Positions 8,218 to 16,368 of a stretch of DNA of 30,187 nucleotides are shown one piece after another (position 1 is the first letter of the stretch; each line of letters opens with the position of its first letter). A program made the position numbers and the translations under genes. The stretch comes from an uncultured Bacilli bacterium (GTDB taxonomy: Bacteria; Bacillota_I; Bacilli_A; RF39; UBA660), in contig CAKOOO010000012.1 in assembly GCA_934098665.1 (NCBI GenBank), positions 1 to 30,187 of the forward strand. Reading direction: 5' to 3'. Under the pieces are notes generated by a model that was not told where the DNA came from, did no database searches, and was given only the letters and a program-made list of their open reading frames with translations.

Positions 8218-8226
8218 ATTATATCA
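8218..8226 (-). promoter_or_regulatory. Extended -10 promoter of the PIG-L gene
   Basis: On the minus strand TGATATAAT (extended -10, TGn plus a perfect TATAAT) lies 24-32 nt before the ATG at 8193. No good -35 is visible, which is usual for extended -10 promoters. Confidence 0.5.
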
Positions 8227-8230
8227 CGGT

Positions 8231-8833
8231 TTATAAACTATTTATAAAAAAATCAAATATTTTTTCACTGTTTACATCTTCTAAATCTTCGGGATGCCAC
8301 TGAACGCCTATAAAACATCTTTTAGATTTATCTTCAACTTCTTCAATAATATTATTATATGTTGCACCTACAAAAAGTGACGTATTTACAATATAATCTT
8401 TATGCCTAGAATTAACCAAAATGCTTCTTTTATTAATAATTTTATAAAAAAAACTATCCCTACTAATTTTAATTTCATGAACATATTTTTTATTTGACTT
8501 ATGAAATAAATCTGGTAAATGACCAAGACATCCATTTATGCTTACTCCCATTGTTTGCATACCTAAGCATATCCCAAGAAGGGGTTTATCTATTTCATAT
8601 AAATATTTTACCACTTCAAGTTCTAAAGGATATATATCATCACCTCCGGGAAGCACTATTCCATCACACATATCAACAAGAGGCATTATATCATTAAATT
8701 TTGTATCAAGTGAAAATGGAATTAGTATAACATTAACTCTTTTAAAAAATTTTTTATATATATTAAGTGGTATATATAAAATTTCCTTATTATTTAATTT
8801 ATCTATTCTTGTAAATATTCCTACTTTTTTCAT
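8231..8833 (-). CDS. Class I glutamine amidotransferase-like hydrolase (peptidase C26 / PuuD type)
   Basis: The 200-residue protein has the oxyanion and substrate loop LPGGDDIYP (61-69), the nucleophile elbow GICLGMQ with Cys89, and the catalytic pair in QWHPE (His180, Glu182). The layout fits the gamma-glutamyl-GABA hydrolase branch of class I glutamine amidotransferases, which cleave gamma-glutamyl bonds. No synthase partner is fused or adjacent. The length is about 40-50 residues below PuuD. It starts 2 nt after the end of the ZIP gene. No Shine-Dalgarno is visible, but TATAAT (8840-8845) stands 6 nt before the ATG, so it may also be transcribed as a leaderless message. Confidence 0.85.
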   Translation of the reverse strand: MKKVGIFTRIDKLNNKEILYIPLNIYKKFFKRVNVILIPFSLDTKFNDIMPLVDMCDGIVLPGGDDIYPLELEVVKYLYEIDKPLLGICLGMQTMGVSINGCLGHLPDLFHKSNKKYVHEIKISRDSFFYKIINKRSILVNSRHKDYIVNTSLFVGATYNNIIEEVEDKSKRCFIGVQWHPEDLEDVNSEKIFDFFINSL

Positions 8834-8835
8834 AA

Positions 8836-9576
8836 TTAAATTATAATACTAATTAAGATAATAATAAACCCCAAAATAAGTCCTAAATGTAAATACTTTT
8901 TTTCGTCATAAGAACGTGCTTTAGGAAAAATACTTTCTATTGATAAAGTAATCATTAAAAATGCCACTATAGTAAGTATTAAAGAAAGAACTAAATCATT
9001 TACATATTTTGCTAAAAATAAGTATGCAAGCACTGATCCAATAAACTCTGAAAATCCAGATAAAAATGCACCCCAAAATGCTTTTTTCATATTTTTTGTA
9101 GAATAATATATTGGTACAGCAATTGCTATTCCTTCGGGAAAGTTATGCATGGCTATGGCAAGTGCCATTTTTATGCCAAGATTAATATCTTTATAACTAC
9201 TTACAAATGTAATTATTCCCTCGGGTAAATTATGCATAATAAGAACTATCATTGATAAAATACCTACTTTATATAGGTTATTTTCATACTTTTCTAAAAG
9301 ATGATTAATATATCTAATTAAAATATAACTAACTAAAAATAGCCCTAAAATGACAAATATAGATAAATATTTATAACATTTAATTAAATAAAGTAAAGAA
9401 CTTGGTAAAAGATCAAATAAACTAATTCCGATCATTATAGAAATTGAAAAAGAAAGAGATAACGTAATAAATTTATTTATCTTACTATCACTTATTTTAA
9501 ATAATAGAAAAACACATCCGATACATGTTGAAAATGAAGCAAATAAAGATATTAATAGTGCATTAATTATATTCAT
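8836..9576 (-). CDS. ZIP family divalent metal transporter
   Basis: This is an integral membrane protein with about eight hydrophobic segments. The two metal-binding helices carry HNLPEG (115-120) and HNFPEG (144-149), which are diagnostic of ZIP transporters of zinc and related metals. Residues GAFLSGFSEFIGSVLAY match the next conserved helix. The length of 246 is normal for bacterial ZupT/GufA-like proteins. The loop between helices 3 and 4 lacks the usual histidine-rich stretch. No Shine-Dalgarno precedes the ATG; TATAAT (9582-9587) lies 5 nt upstream, suggesting a leaderless transcript. It is followed closely by the amidotransferase-like gene. Confidence 0.93.
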   Translation of the reverse strand: MNIINALLISLFASFSTCIGCVFLLFKISDSKINKFITLSLSFSISIMIGISLFDLLPSSLLYLIKCYKYLSIFVILGLFLVSYILIRYINHLLEKYENNLYKVGILSMIVLIMHNLPEGIITFVSSYKDINLGIKMALAIAMHNFPEGIAIAVPIYYSTKNMKKAFWGAFLSGFSEFIGSVLAYLFLAKYVNDLVLSLILTIVAFLMITLSIESIFPKARSYDEKKYLHLGLILGFIIILISIII

Positions 9577-9614
9577 AATAAATTATATTTTGTTTTATTA
9601 AAGTTATAACCAAT

Positions 9615-9662
9615 AATTACCATAGTAATTTAAAAAGATTTAACCATACTATTACTAGGAGG
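9615..9662 (+). promoter_or_regulatory. Alternative hairpins and strong ribosome binding site before the NAR-repeat ORF
   Basis: AATTAC (9615-9620) pairs with GTAATT (9625-9630) around CATA. TAGTAAT (9623-9629) can instead pair with ATTACTA (9651-9657), which abuts the Shine-Dalgarno AGGAGG (9657-9662). The two pairings are mutually exclusive, so the segment could tune ribosome access or serve as an operator. The stems are short, so this is tentative. Confidence 0.35.
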
Positions 9663-9672
9663 AAAAAAATAA

Positions 9673-9780
9673 ATGAGTAATATGAAAAACAATGCTAGAT
9701 GTAACTCTAAAGCAAAAAGTAATGCTAGAAATACATCTAATGCACGTAGTAATGCAAGAGCAAATTCTAGAAGTAAATAA
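9673..9780 (+). CDS. Tiny basic Asn-Ala-Arg repeat protein (35 aa)
   Basis: An ATG at 9673 preceded by a perfect AGGAGG (9657-9662) opens a 35-codon frame ending in TAA. The peptide consists almost only of Ser, Asn, Ala, Arg and Lys: it starts MSNMKNNARCNSKAK and continues with repeats SNAR-NTSNAR-SNAR-ANSR. It has one cysteine, no acidic residue and no hydrophobic segment. A perfect 11-bp terminator hairpin follows within 30 nt, and the gene is the only plus-strand gene between 6512 and 15168. Gene-like signals on both sides argue that it is real. A nucleic-acid-binding or disordered small protein fits the composition; function unknown. Confidence 0.7.
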   Translation: MSNMKNNARCNSKAKSNARNTSNARSNARANSRSK

Positions 9781-9783
9781 AAT

Positions 9784-9809
9784 AATAAGGAAGAATCATC
9801 TTCCTTATT
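9784..9809. terminator. Bidirectional terminator between the NAR ORF and xerD
   Basis: AATAAGGAAGA (9784-9794) pairs perfectly with TCTTCCTTATT (9799-9809) around ATCA, with T-rich sequence on both sides. The xerD stop codon lies within the right arm. Confidence 0.85.
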
Positions 9810-10677
9810 TTCTTGGATGGAAATTATAATCCTCTTTTAAAGAATCATTAGATAAATGAGAATATATTTGAGTTGTTGTTATATTACTATGCCCTAAAAG
9901 ATGCTGAATAACTCTTAAATTAGCCCCATTATTTAATAAATGAGTTGCAAAAGAATGTCTTAATGTATGTGGGGATACATCTTTTTCAATTCCTGCATCT
10001 TTACATAATTTTTTTAGTATTTTAAAAAAACCTACTCTACTTATAACATTTCCAAAATTATTTATAAACACATAATCGCTTACCTTTGTTTTAAGTAAAA
10101 ATGGTCTATAATCATTTATATATATCTTTAGTGCTTCCATACTACTTTCATTAATTGGTACAATTCTTTCTTTACTTCCTTTACCAAAAATTTTAATAGT
10201 ATATTCATTAAAATCTATATCAGATAGTTTTATATTACAAAGTTCACTTACCCTTATTCCACAGGCATATAAAGTCTCCATCATAGCTTTATTTCGATAA
10301 TCATATACTTTAGTAGTATTAATATTAAGGAGTCTATCTACTTCCTCAATAGTTAAATAATTAGGTAATTTTTTAGAAAGTTTAGGAAGTTTAATTACCT
10401 CACAAGGATTATTTTTAATAATATTATTTTCTATTAAAAAGTTATAAAATGAATTTAAGACAGTTAGATAATGGGATCTTGTTCTTGCTACAATTTTATC
10501 ATCATATAAAAAATCTCTGATTTCATTTGCACTTAATTTTAAAATATTTTTATTTTCAAAAAACAAGTAAAATTTTTTTAAGTTTTCATAATAAGAAGCA
10601 ACTGTATTATTACTTAATTTTCTTTCATATTTTAAATAATCAATATATTTATCAATATTTTTTTCTATACTTTCCAT
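9805..10677 (-). CDS. xerD: Tyrosine recombinase XerD-type
   Basis: This 290-residue site-specific recombinase has a SAM-like N-terminal DNA-binding domain (about 1-95). Its catalytic domain has the complete active-site set: Arg142 (GIRVSEL), Lys166 (GKGSKER), His237 and Arg240 (HTLRHSFATH), His263 (LGHSNITTTQ) and nucleophile Tyr272 (QIYSH). Length and motifs fit the XerC/XerD chromosome-dimer resolvases, and a dif site lies 3 kb away, so that is the likely role. XerC versus XerD cannot be settled by eye. No Shine-Dalgarno is present; TATAAT (10684-10689) lies 6 nt before the ATG, suggesting a leaderless transcript. Confidence 0.95.
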   Translation of the reverse strand: MESIEKNIDKYIDYLKYERKLSNNTVASYYENLKKFYLFFENKNILKLSANEIRDFLYDDKIVARTRSHYLTVLNSFYNFLIENNIIKNNPCEVIKLPKLSKKLPNYLTIEEVDRLLNINTTKVYDYRNKAMMETLYACGIRVSELCNIKLSDIDFNEYTIKIFGKGSKERIVPINESSMEALKIYINDYRPFLLKTKVSDYVFINNFGNVISRVGFFKILKKLCKDAGIEKDVSPHTLRHSFATHLLNNGANLRVIQHLLGHSNITTTQIYSHLSNDSLKEDYNFHPRK

Positions 10678-10702
10678 AACTTAATTATAATCTTTTTTTT
10701 AT

Positions 10703-10725
10703 AAAAAAACTAGGGGTTAGCCTAG
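10703..10725 (-). terminator. Terminator of the 10722-12071 surface protein gene
   Basis: On the minus strand CTAGG and CCTAG form a short stem around CTAACC, followed by seven T. The gene's TAG stop lies in the stem. Confidence 0.7.
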
Positions 10726-12071
10726 CCAACTACAGAATATGGATTATTGTATGTTCCTGAACCTCTAAAAATAGTATTTGCCTTTAATGAAATGACTGGT
10801 CTTACGCTGTATTCTGAAGTGGGGTCACAAAAATCTAAATATGTAAATCCACCATTAGTACTAGCGTCTGTGGATATACAAGCAATATAATCAGGGTTAG
10901 TTTGCATTGGTGACATTGTCCAAAATGCACCATTTATTGTATTTAAATAATTTCCGCAATTAGTACAAGAAGTCTGATTTGCCATGGCACCTGCCATATT
11001 TGCTTCCTCCGCAGTTAAAAGTCCAATTGGATAATCTATATTTGCAATATCACTTCTTGTTGAGAAAATATCCGCATTACTACCTACAAAGTTTAATTTA
11101 GGTGAACTCCTATTAAGTCTTTCATATGAGCCGAAATAATAAGAATTATTTTCGGGAACCCAGCTATCTATTTCGTTTCCATCAGTATTATAGGCGGTTC
11201 TATCATTAATATATATAGTATCTGCAAAATAATCTCTATACACATCTAAATTGTAATATTCGTAAAATCCGTATAAAGCATCTAATATTGCATTATTGTT
11301 TGTATTTCCATGTTGTTCATTATCAGTATACTTCAGACCATAAGTATTTTTACTACTACTAAAAGCAGTTAAAAATCTGTTAGAAGTATTGCAACCTATA
11401 ACATTAAAATTATCTTTATCCCGAAGAGATGAGCAAGCAGAACCTTCACTGCCAAATGAATATATTAATCTTATTGAATTATCACCATTTATCCTAATAA
11501 TTCGCCAATATATTGGAGAACTTGCACCACTATCTCCAAAGATAACCCAGTTATTATCTGCGGCACCTCTAAAATAATATGAAGAACCTTGATAATCTTC
11601 AGTTTTATATAATCCTTCATTAGTTTCTGGATATATAGCAAAGTCAGGGTCACCTTTGGAACTTATATAGTTTATTGCTTCATTAGTTGAACTTGCCTTA
11701 CCATTTTCAGCCCCATTATCCATAAGAATAGTTTCATATGCGTAAGTTGCTTTATAATCAAAATACAAAAAACATTTATCTGTTCCAATAAATGCAAATG
11801 ATACAGTACCTGTAGTACTATCATAACCCTCTATCTTGCCATTATTTTCACAAAAACTTTTTTCTGTATTCATTGTATAATTTCCTTTAGGAATATCTTT
11901 TGAACTTGATTTTGCATAATCAGTTGCACCCAATTCTTTTATCATTATAGATAGTTTTTCTTCTTTAAATGGTTTATTTTTATTTAAACTATTTTGTTTT
12001 AATTTATAGGTTAAAATAAGTGATAAAACTCCTATCAATATAAATCCAAATAATACTACTTTTTTCTTCAT
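10722..12071 (-). CDS. Large membrane-anchored surface protein of unknown function
   Basis: An N-terminal lysine cluster and one hydrophobic helix (about residues 4-22) are followed by roughly 425 hydrophilic residues, so the protein is likely anchored with an external domain. Recognisable landmarks are YWRIIRINGDNSIRLIYSFG and the closing block YSVRPVISLKAN with GSGTYNNPYSVV. This combination I associate with uncharacterised surface proteins of gut Bacillota. Several cysteines are paired closely (SACSSL, GCNTS, TSCTNCG). GGGAAG precedes the ATG. A decayed relative of the same gene, keeping only its two ends, lies at 23828-24080. Prepilin-like processing cannot be judged by eye. Confidence 0.75.
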   Translation of the reverse strand: MKKKVVLFGFILIGVLSLILTYKLKQNSLNKNKPFKEEKLSIMIKELGATDYAKSSSKDIPKGNYTMNTEKSFCENNGKIEGYDSTTGTVSFAFIGTDKCFLYFDYKATYAYETILMDNGAENGKASSTNEAINYISSKGDPDFAIYPETNEGLYKTEDYQGSSYYFRGAADNNWVIFGDSGASSPIYWRIIRINGDNSIRLIYSFGSEGSACSSLRDKDNFNVIGCNTSNRFLTAFSSSKNTYGLKYTDNEQHGNTNNNAILDALYGFYEYYNLDVYRDYFADTIYINDRTAYNTDGNEIDSWVPENNSYYFGSYERLNRSSPKLNFVGSNADIFSTRSDIANIDYPIGLLTAEEANMAGAMANQTSCTNCGNYLNTINGAFWTMSPMQTNPDYIACISTDASTNGGFTYLDFCDPTSEYSVRPVISLKANTIFRGSGTYNNPYSVVG

Positions 12072-12176
12072 ATTCTTCCCTTTCTTTTAGTATAAATTAA
12101 ATTAAAAAATAAATACGAACAATAAAAAAAATTCATAAATTCAAATCATAATTTTTTCCCATAAGTACATCAACAA

Positions 12177-12213
12177 GTTCTCTTAAAATAAATATATTTA
12201 AGAAAATACGAAC
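12177..12213. repeat. Inverted repeat upstream of the surface protein gene
   Basis: TCTTAAA (12181-12187) and TTTAAGA (12197-12203) form an inverted pair, flanked further out by GTTC (12177-12180) and GAAC (12210-12213). It lies about 110-140 bp upstream of the start at 12071 and could be an operator. The rest of 12072-12312 is AT-rich and shows no gene. Confidence 0.35.
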
Positions 12214-12312
12214 ATCTATTTATGTATCCTATAATTAATAGTATACAACATTTTTTACAATTTTTAAAGAATCAATTAACAATTTTATATACATTTATTT
12301 TATAAAATATAC

Positions 12313-12342
12313 AAAAAAATACTATCAAATTATGATAGTATT
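12313..12342 (-). terminator. Terminator of the zincin operon
   Basis: On the minus strand AATACTATCA pairs perfectly with TGATAGTATT (10 bp, loop TAATT), followed by a run of T. It overlaps the stop codon of the last gene. Confidence 0.88.
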
Positions 12343-13024
12343 ATTTAGATAAAATGCGTTTATTTGTTTTTTCAAAAAGTGATGTATCTTCATGAAGTTT
12401 ATATAAATCATTAATAATATAGCCAATATATTCAGTGGCTTTATTATAATGTGGGTCCACTAAATATTTAGAAAAATGCTCTGCAATAAATTCTTCAAAA
12501 GAATTAAGTGAATAATCTGAGTATAGCCCATCTTTTTTAGACATAAGCATATAAATATTTGTTATTACATCATCAGATTTAAGTAAATTAAATAAATAAG
12601 AAAACATATGCCCTACTTCATGATATAAAAGTTCTTCAATATTTTGAGCATAAAGAAAATTTTTGTTATGAACTTTATATAATTTTAAATAAGTTTTATA
12701 ATAATTTAATCTTTCATTAATACCCATTATAATAAAGTTAGTTTCTTCGAAAGGGTCATGTGGATCAGAAAGTGGACAAGTAACGACAAAAGTAGAATTA
12801 TAAATTTCATTTTTTTCTTTTAAGCTATATTTATAATTATAGTCATACACGTTTTTTAATAAACTAGTTATTTCATTAAAAAAGCCTTTTAATGGACCTA
12901 TATAATCTATTCTGTTTTTTAAATTAGGATATTTTATAAATATTTTTTCTAAAGCATTTAAATATTCATTTAAAACTTTTGGATCTATTTTTTTACTATC
13001 AACATATATTCCATTAAAATCCAT
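12341..13024 (-). CDS. HExxH zincin-like metalloprotease, paralogue 2
   Basis: The 227-residue protein has the zinc-binding motif YHEVGHM (HEVGH at 135-139) and a downstream glutamate in FEEFIAEHFSKYLVDP (Glu182). The first His to this Glu spans 47 residues. The HExxH plus distant E-in-AExF arrangement resembles anthrax lethal-factor-like (ATLF/M34) zincins, where the spacing is similar. It is a diverged paralogue of the gene at 13810, sharing the EFIAE..F.KY..(N/D)P.YN.A...IG.II..LY block. There is no signal peptide or membrane helix, so it is cytoplasmic or exported by an unknown route. It is last in a four-gene unit and starts 1 nt after the preceding stop. Substrate unknown. Confidence 0.75.
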   Translation of the reverse strand: MDFNGIYVDSKKIDPKVLNEYLNALEKIFIKYPNLKNRIDYIGPLKGFFNEITSLLKNVYDYNYKYSLKEKNEIYNSTFVVTCPLSDPHDPFEETNFIIMGINERLNYYKTYLKLYKVHNKNFLYAQNIEELLYHEVGHMFSYLFNLLKSDDVITNIYMLMSKKDGLYSDYSLNSFEEFIAEHFSKYLVDPHYNKATEYIGYIINDLYKLHEDTSLFEKTNKRILSK

Positions 13025-13025
13025 A

Positions 13026-13808
13026 TTATCTACTTCTTTCGTTAAAATTATTTCTAAATATTTTTAATGTATCATTTTCTGCATACTTCATATTTTCCTC
13101 TAAAAAAGACTTTACTTTTAATCTTTCATAACTATTTAAATTATAAAAATATTCTTTAAATAAAAGGTCTTTAAAAAGTAAATTAACTACATCAGTGGCA
13201 GTATATTTAATTTTTTCATGTGATGCATTTGCAAGTATTAAACTATTACATTCTTTTAAATAAACGCCTTTTTCTTCGTAAAAATCTATATCATTTTCTA
13301 CATTATTTAAATTAAAATAATTTTCAATTAATTTATTTTCAATATAATATGAATGGTGAGATACCGCAATAAGATAAAATATAAATTCGTTTTTCATTTT
13401 TTTATAAAAACTTTCATCAGTATCCTTTAAATTAAGACTATCTTCCATAATAATATTATACATATTAATAAGAGCGTTTAAACTATAATAATTTTTAATG
13501 CATAATCTGTTTTTAAATTCTAAGTCATTTTGCATTTCAAAAGTATAAATTAATTTGTTAAATATTCTTGACTGTGATAAAGTTATACTAGAGCAAAGTT
13601 TTTCTTCACAAAAGTCAATTAAGTCAATAAAATCTTCAGTGGGAATATCTTCTATTATTTCATCTTCCATAGCATTTAAATTACTTATTTTGTCACAAAC
13701 ATTTTTTATATCATTTTTAGGAAAATTATTTTGCAAAAGGTCTGTTAAAACCATATATTCATCACATATTTTGTTACTAATTACTATTAATTTATCATAA
13801 TACTTCAT
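13026..13808 (-). CDS. All-helical protein of unknown function in the zincin operon
   Basis: I do not recognise this 260-residue protein. It is rich in Glu, Asp, Asn, Leu and Tyr, with acidic stretches (AMEDEIIEDIPTEDF) and many predicted helices, and has no signal peptide, membrane helix or catalytic motif I can see. It sits exactly between the two zincin paralogues, with 1 nt between its start and the previous stop and 1 nt between its stop and the next start. Its expression should therefore be coupled to theirs. An adaptor, inhibitor or substrate of the zincins is an inference from position only. Confidence 0.65.
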   Translation of the reverse strand: MKYYDKLIVISNKICDEYMVLTDLLQNNFPKNDIKNVCDKISNLNAMEDEIIEDIPTEDFIDLIDFCEEKLCSSITLSQSRIFNKLIYTFEMQNDLEFKNRLCIKNYYSLNALINMYNIIMEDSLNLKDTDESFYKKMKNEFIFYLIAVSHHSYYIENKLIENYFNLNNVENDIDFYEEKGVYLKECNSLILANASHEKIKYTATDVVNLLFKDLLFKEYFYNLNSYERLKVKSFLEENMKYAENDTLKIFRNNFNERSR

Positions 13809-13809
13809 A

Positions 13810-14520
13810 CTACACCATTATTTTTAGTACCCTTTCTTTATATATTTCATTTGTATTTGTATTAATATTTTGTTTATTAAAGACATAATCATATAAATAA
13901 TCTATTATACTTCCAATAGTATTAACTGCTTCATTATAATTTGGATTAGTCATATATTTTGCAAAACATTCGGCAATAAATTCTCTTTCACTTGAAAGTG
14001 CATAAACTGGATAATTATATTTATTTTCTTTCATTAATTTTTTGATAGTTTTTTTAAATGCCATACTTTTATTTAAATTAAGAAGTCTATCTAATATGTG
14101 CCCAGCTTCATGATAAACACACTCTTTAATGCTAGAACAATAAGAAATGTTATTTATAGTTTGCATTTGCAACATGCTAATAACTTTTTCATAACTATCT
14201 TTTTCATTAATACCTATACCTATATAAAATGGAACTTCACCTTTTAAAACATCATCTGTATCAAAATAGCAACAACTTGTAAAAAATGATGCTGTTTTAT
14301 AAAGACTTTTAGGATTATTTTTTTGAGTTTTTGCATTATATAATCTTTTTGCAGTAATTTTTTTTTGCTCTAAAATATATTTAAAATCGCCTACACAGTT
14401 TATAACACTTGCTAAATAAGGATATTTTTCTATTACATTTTTAAGTGCAATTAAAACTTCTTTACCTACTTTGTAATCAATTTTTGTAAGGTTTATATCA
14501 GGTATTTTATAAATTTGCAT
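13810..14520 (-). CDS. HExxH zincin-like metalloprotease, paralogue 1
   Basis: The 236-residue protein carries the zinc motif YHEAGHIL (HEAGH at 137-141) and a downstream SSEREFIAECFAKYMTNPNYN with Glu184. His137 to Glu184 is 47 residues, identical to the paralogue at 12341. This resembles the lethal-factor-type zincin fold; peptidase activity is likely but the target is unknown. The N-terminal 130 residues are not a recognised domain but align loosely with the paralogue (KYPxL...I...G start; GIGINE or GINE before the active site). There is no signal peptide. The Shine-Dalgarno AGAGG overlaps the end of the preceding gene, and the start lies 1 nt after its stop. Confidence 0.78.
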   Translation of the reverse strand: MQIYKIPDINLTKIDYKVGKEVLIALKNVIEKYPYLASVINCVGDFKYILEQKKITAKRLYNAKTQKNNPKSLYKTASFFTSCCYFDTDDVLKGEVPFYIGIGINEKDSYEKVISMLQMQTINNISYCSSIKECVYHEAGHILDRLLNLNKSMAFKKTIKKLMKENKYNYPVYALSSEREFIAECFAKYMTNPNYNEAVNTIGSIIDYLYDYVFNKQNINTNTNEIYKERVLKIMV

Positions 14521-14521
14521 A

Positions 14522-15076
14522 TTAACCTCTTTTTAAAATTAAATCATGGTTAAGCATTTTAAGAGCATCACTTTTTTTATTATATAAATCAGATAAAATT
14601 TCATCTTCATTTGTAAGTGTATTTTCACAAGTAACTATATTTAAAATATTTGCATAACCAGTTTTTTGAATATTAATTAAAGTATTAATTAAGTTATTTG
14701 AAATAATCTTTTCATTTTCTCTAATAGTTTCGATATCATTAATTTCCATAATAGCCCCTTCAGTGGATATAGTAAGGTTTTCACCAGTTAAATTTACATT
14801 TGAAAAAGTAATGATAAAATGGCCATTATCAAATGATGTTGTAATATACTTTAGTAATGAATTTTCATCATTAAAAATAAAATACTCAAACTCATTAGTT
14901 TTACTATTCATAATACTTATTTTATTTTCTCCTTTAACTAAAATTAGTTTATTCTCAAGAGCAAATACTCTTTGCATTGAGGCAAGGTTTAACATACCAT
15001 CACTATTTTTAAGTGGATAAATAAGCATATTTTTCATTGAATTAAAATATTTCTCTCTTAAATCTAAATTTTTCAT
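14522..15076 (-). CDS. Unknown protein, first gene of the zincin operon
   Basis: I do not recognise this 184-residue soluble protein. The first two thirds read as alternating beta strands (FALENKLILVKGENKISIMN, HFIITFSNVNLTGENLTIS), and the C-terminal third as helices. It has no cofactor motif, signal peptide or membrane helix. It is translated from a G-rich Shine-Dalgarno (GGGGGG, 7 nt before the ATG) behind a near-consensus promoter, so it leads the operon. The next gene starts 1 nt after its stop. The base composition matches its neighbours. Confidence 0.65.
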   Translation of the reverse strand: MKNLDLREKYFNSMKNMLIYPLKNSDGMLNLASMQRVFALENKLILVKGENKISIMNSKTNEFEYFIFNDENSLLKYITTSFDNGHFIITFSNVNLTGENLTISTEGAIMEINDIETIRENEKIISNNLINTLINIQKTGYANILNIVTCENTLTNEDEILSDLYNKKSDALKMLNHDLILKRG

Positions 15077-15103
15077 ATTTTACCCCCCTTTTTTGTAAAA
15101 ATT

Positions 15104-15132
15104 ATATTAACACAAAATAAATAAATAGTCAA
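15104..15132 (-). promoter_or_regulatory. Promoter of the zincin operon
   Basis: On the minus strand TTGACT (15127-15132), a 17-bp spacer and TAATAT (15104-15109) precede the first gene. The -35 overlaps that proposed for rarA on the other strand by five bases. Confidence 0.7.
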
Positions 15133-15154
15133 ATTAAGTATATGATGATATAAT
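15126..15154 (+). promoter_or_regulatory. Extended -10 promoter of rarA
   Basis: TGATATAAT (15146-15154) gives a perfect -10 with the TGn extension. TAGTCA (15126-15131) at 17 bp is a weak -35. The predicted start is about 8 nt before the ATG at 15169, and no Shine-Dalgarno fits in that space. Confidence 0.55.
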
Positions 15155-15168
15155 AGATATGATGTCTT

Positions 15169-16368
15169 ATGAATATATTAGCAAATAGTATTAGACCTAA
15201 AACACTTGATGATGTTCTTGGACAAGAACATTTAATTGGTAAAGGTAAAATACTTCGAAATTTAATTGAAAATAAAAAAATGTTCTCTTTAATTTTATAT
15301 GGAACTCCGGGAATTGGCAAAACTACACTTGCAAAAGTAATAGCTAGTCAAATGAATATGCCATATGAGTTTTTAAATGCAACTCAAAATAATAAAGACG
15401 ACTTTTTAAGAGCTATTAATGATGCAAGACTTTCTGGTGATAAAATAATCATTATTGATGAAATACATCGTATGAATAAAGATAAACAAGATATACTTCT
15501 TCCTTACTTAGAAAATGGGACTATTATATTAATTGGCCTTACTACCTCAAATCCATTTATTAAAGTAAATCCCGCAATAAGAAGTAGATGTACGATTTTA
15601 GAACTTAAACCACTTTCTAAAGAAGATATTGTAAAAGGCCTTAAAAAAGCTCTTCCACTTCTTGAAAATATTGATATAACGCCTAGTGCATTAAATTATA
15701 TTGCAGGTGTATCTTCAGGAGATGTTAGAAGCTCATATAACCTTTTAGAACTAGCCTATTATGCTTTTAAAAATGAACAAATAACTGAAGATAAAATAAA
15801 GGAAATAGTACCTAAAGCAAATGTATTTATTGATGAAAGTGATGATGGTCATTATGATGCATTAAGCGCCCTTCAAAAAAGTATAAGAGGAAGCGATGTA
15901 AACGCAGCATTACACTACCTTGCAAGACTTCTTTATGCTGGAGATTTAGATTCAATTGAAAGAAGACTTTCTGTAATTGCTTACGAAGATATTGGCCTTG
16001 CAAACCCAGGTATTGGGCCAAGACTTGATAGTGCAATTAATGCAAGTGAACGAGTGGGTTTTCCAGAGTGTAATATTATACTTAGTAATATTGTCGTTGA
16101 AATGGCATTATCACCTAAAAGTAATAGTACATGTATAGCAATTAATAAAGCGATGAGTGATTTAAGCGAAAAAGGTGCCACTAAAATACCAGAAAATATT
16201 AGGACAAATTCTTCTTCATATTTATATCCTCATAATTATAAAAATAATTATGTTAAACAAAATTACTTTCCTAAAGAATATATAAATAGTAAATATTATA
16301 TTCCTCAGAATAATAACATTGAAAATAATTTAAATAAAGTATTTAATGAAAGGACTGGTCAAAAATGA
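15169..16368 (+). CDS. rarA: Replication-associated recombination protein RarA (MgsA)
   Basis: This is an AAA+ ATPase of the RarA/MgsA/WRNIP1 family that acts at stalled replication forks. It shows the family start SIRPKTLDDVLGQEHL, Walker A GTPGIGKTT (residues 45-53), Walker B IIIIDEIHR (93-101), the sensor TTSNPFIKVNPAIRSR, and the C-terminal MgsA tetramerisation region beginning DALSALQKSIRGSDVNAALHYLARLLYAGD with RRLSVIAYEDIGLANP. The length of 399 is slightly short but complete. No Shine-Dalgarno precedes the ATG, and the promoter is only about 14 nt upstream. gpsA overlaps its end by 4 bp (ATGA). In B. subtilis this gene lies near tcdA and a 6S RNA gene, as it does here. Confidence 0.95.
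   Translation: MNILANSIRPKTLDDVLGQEHLIGKGKILRNLIENKKMFSLILYGTPGIGKTTLAKVIASQMNMPYEFLNATQNNKDDFLRAINDARLSGDKIIIIDEIHRMNKDKQDILLPYLENGTIILIGLTTSNPFIKVNPAIRSRCTILELKPLSKEDIVKGLKKALPLLENIDITPSALNYIAGVSSGDVRSSYNLLELAYYAFKNEQITEDKIKEIVPKANVFIDESDDGHYDALSALQKSIRGSDVNAALHYLARLLYAGDLDSIERRLSVIAYEDIGLANPGIGPRLDSAINASERVGFPECNIILSNIVVEMALSPKSNSTCIAINKAMSDLSEKGATKIPENIRTNSSSYLYPHNYKNNYVKQNYFPKEYINSKYYIPQNNNIENNLNKVFNERTGQK

Noticed and set aside
12112..12213. ATACGAACA motifs as LexA boxes
   Set aside because: Only the GAAC half-site is present at each place; no full inverted CGAAC-N4-GTTCG is formed.
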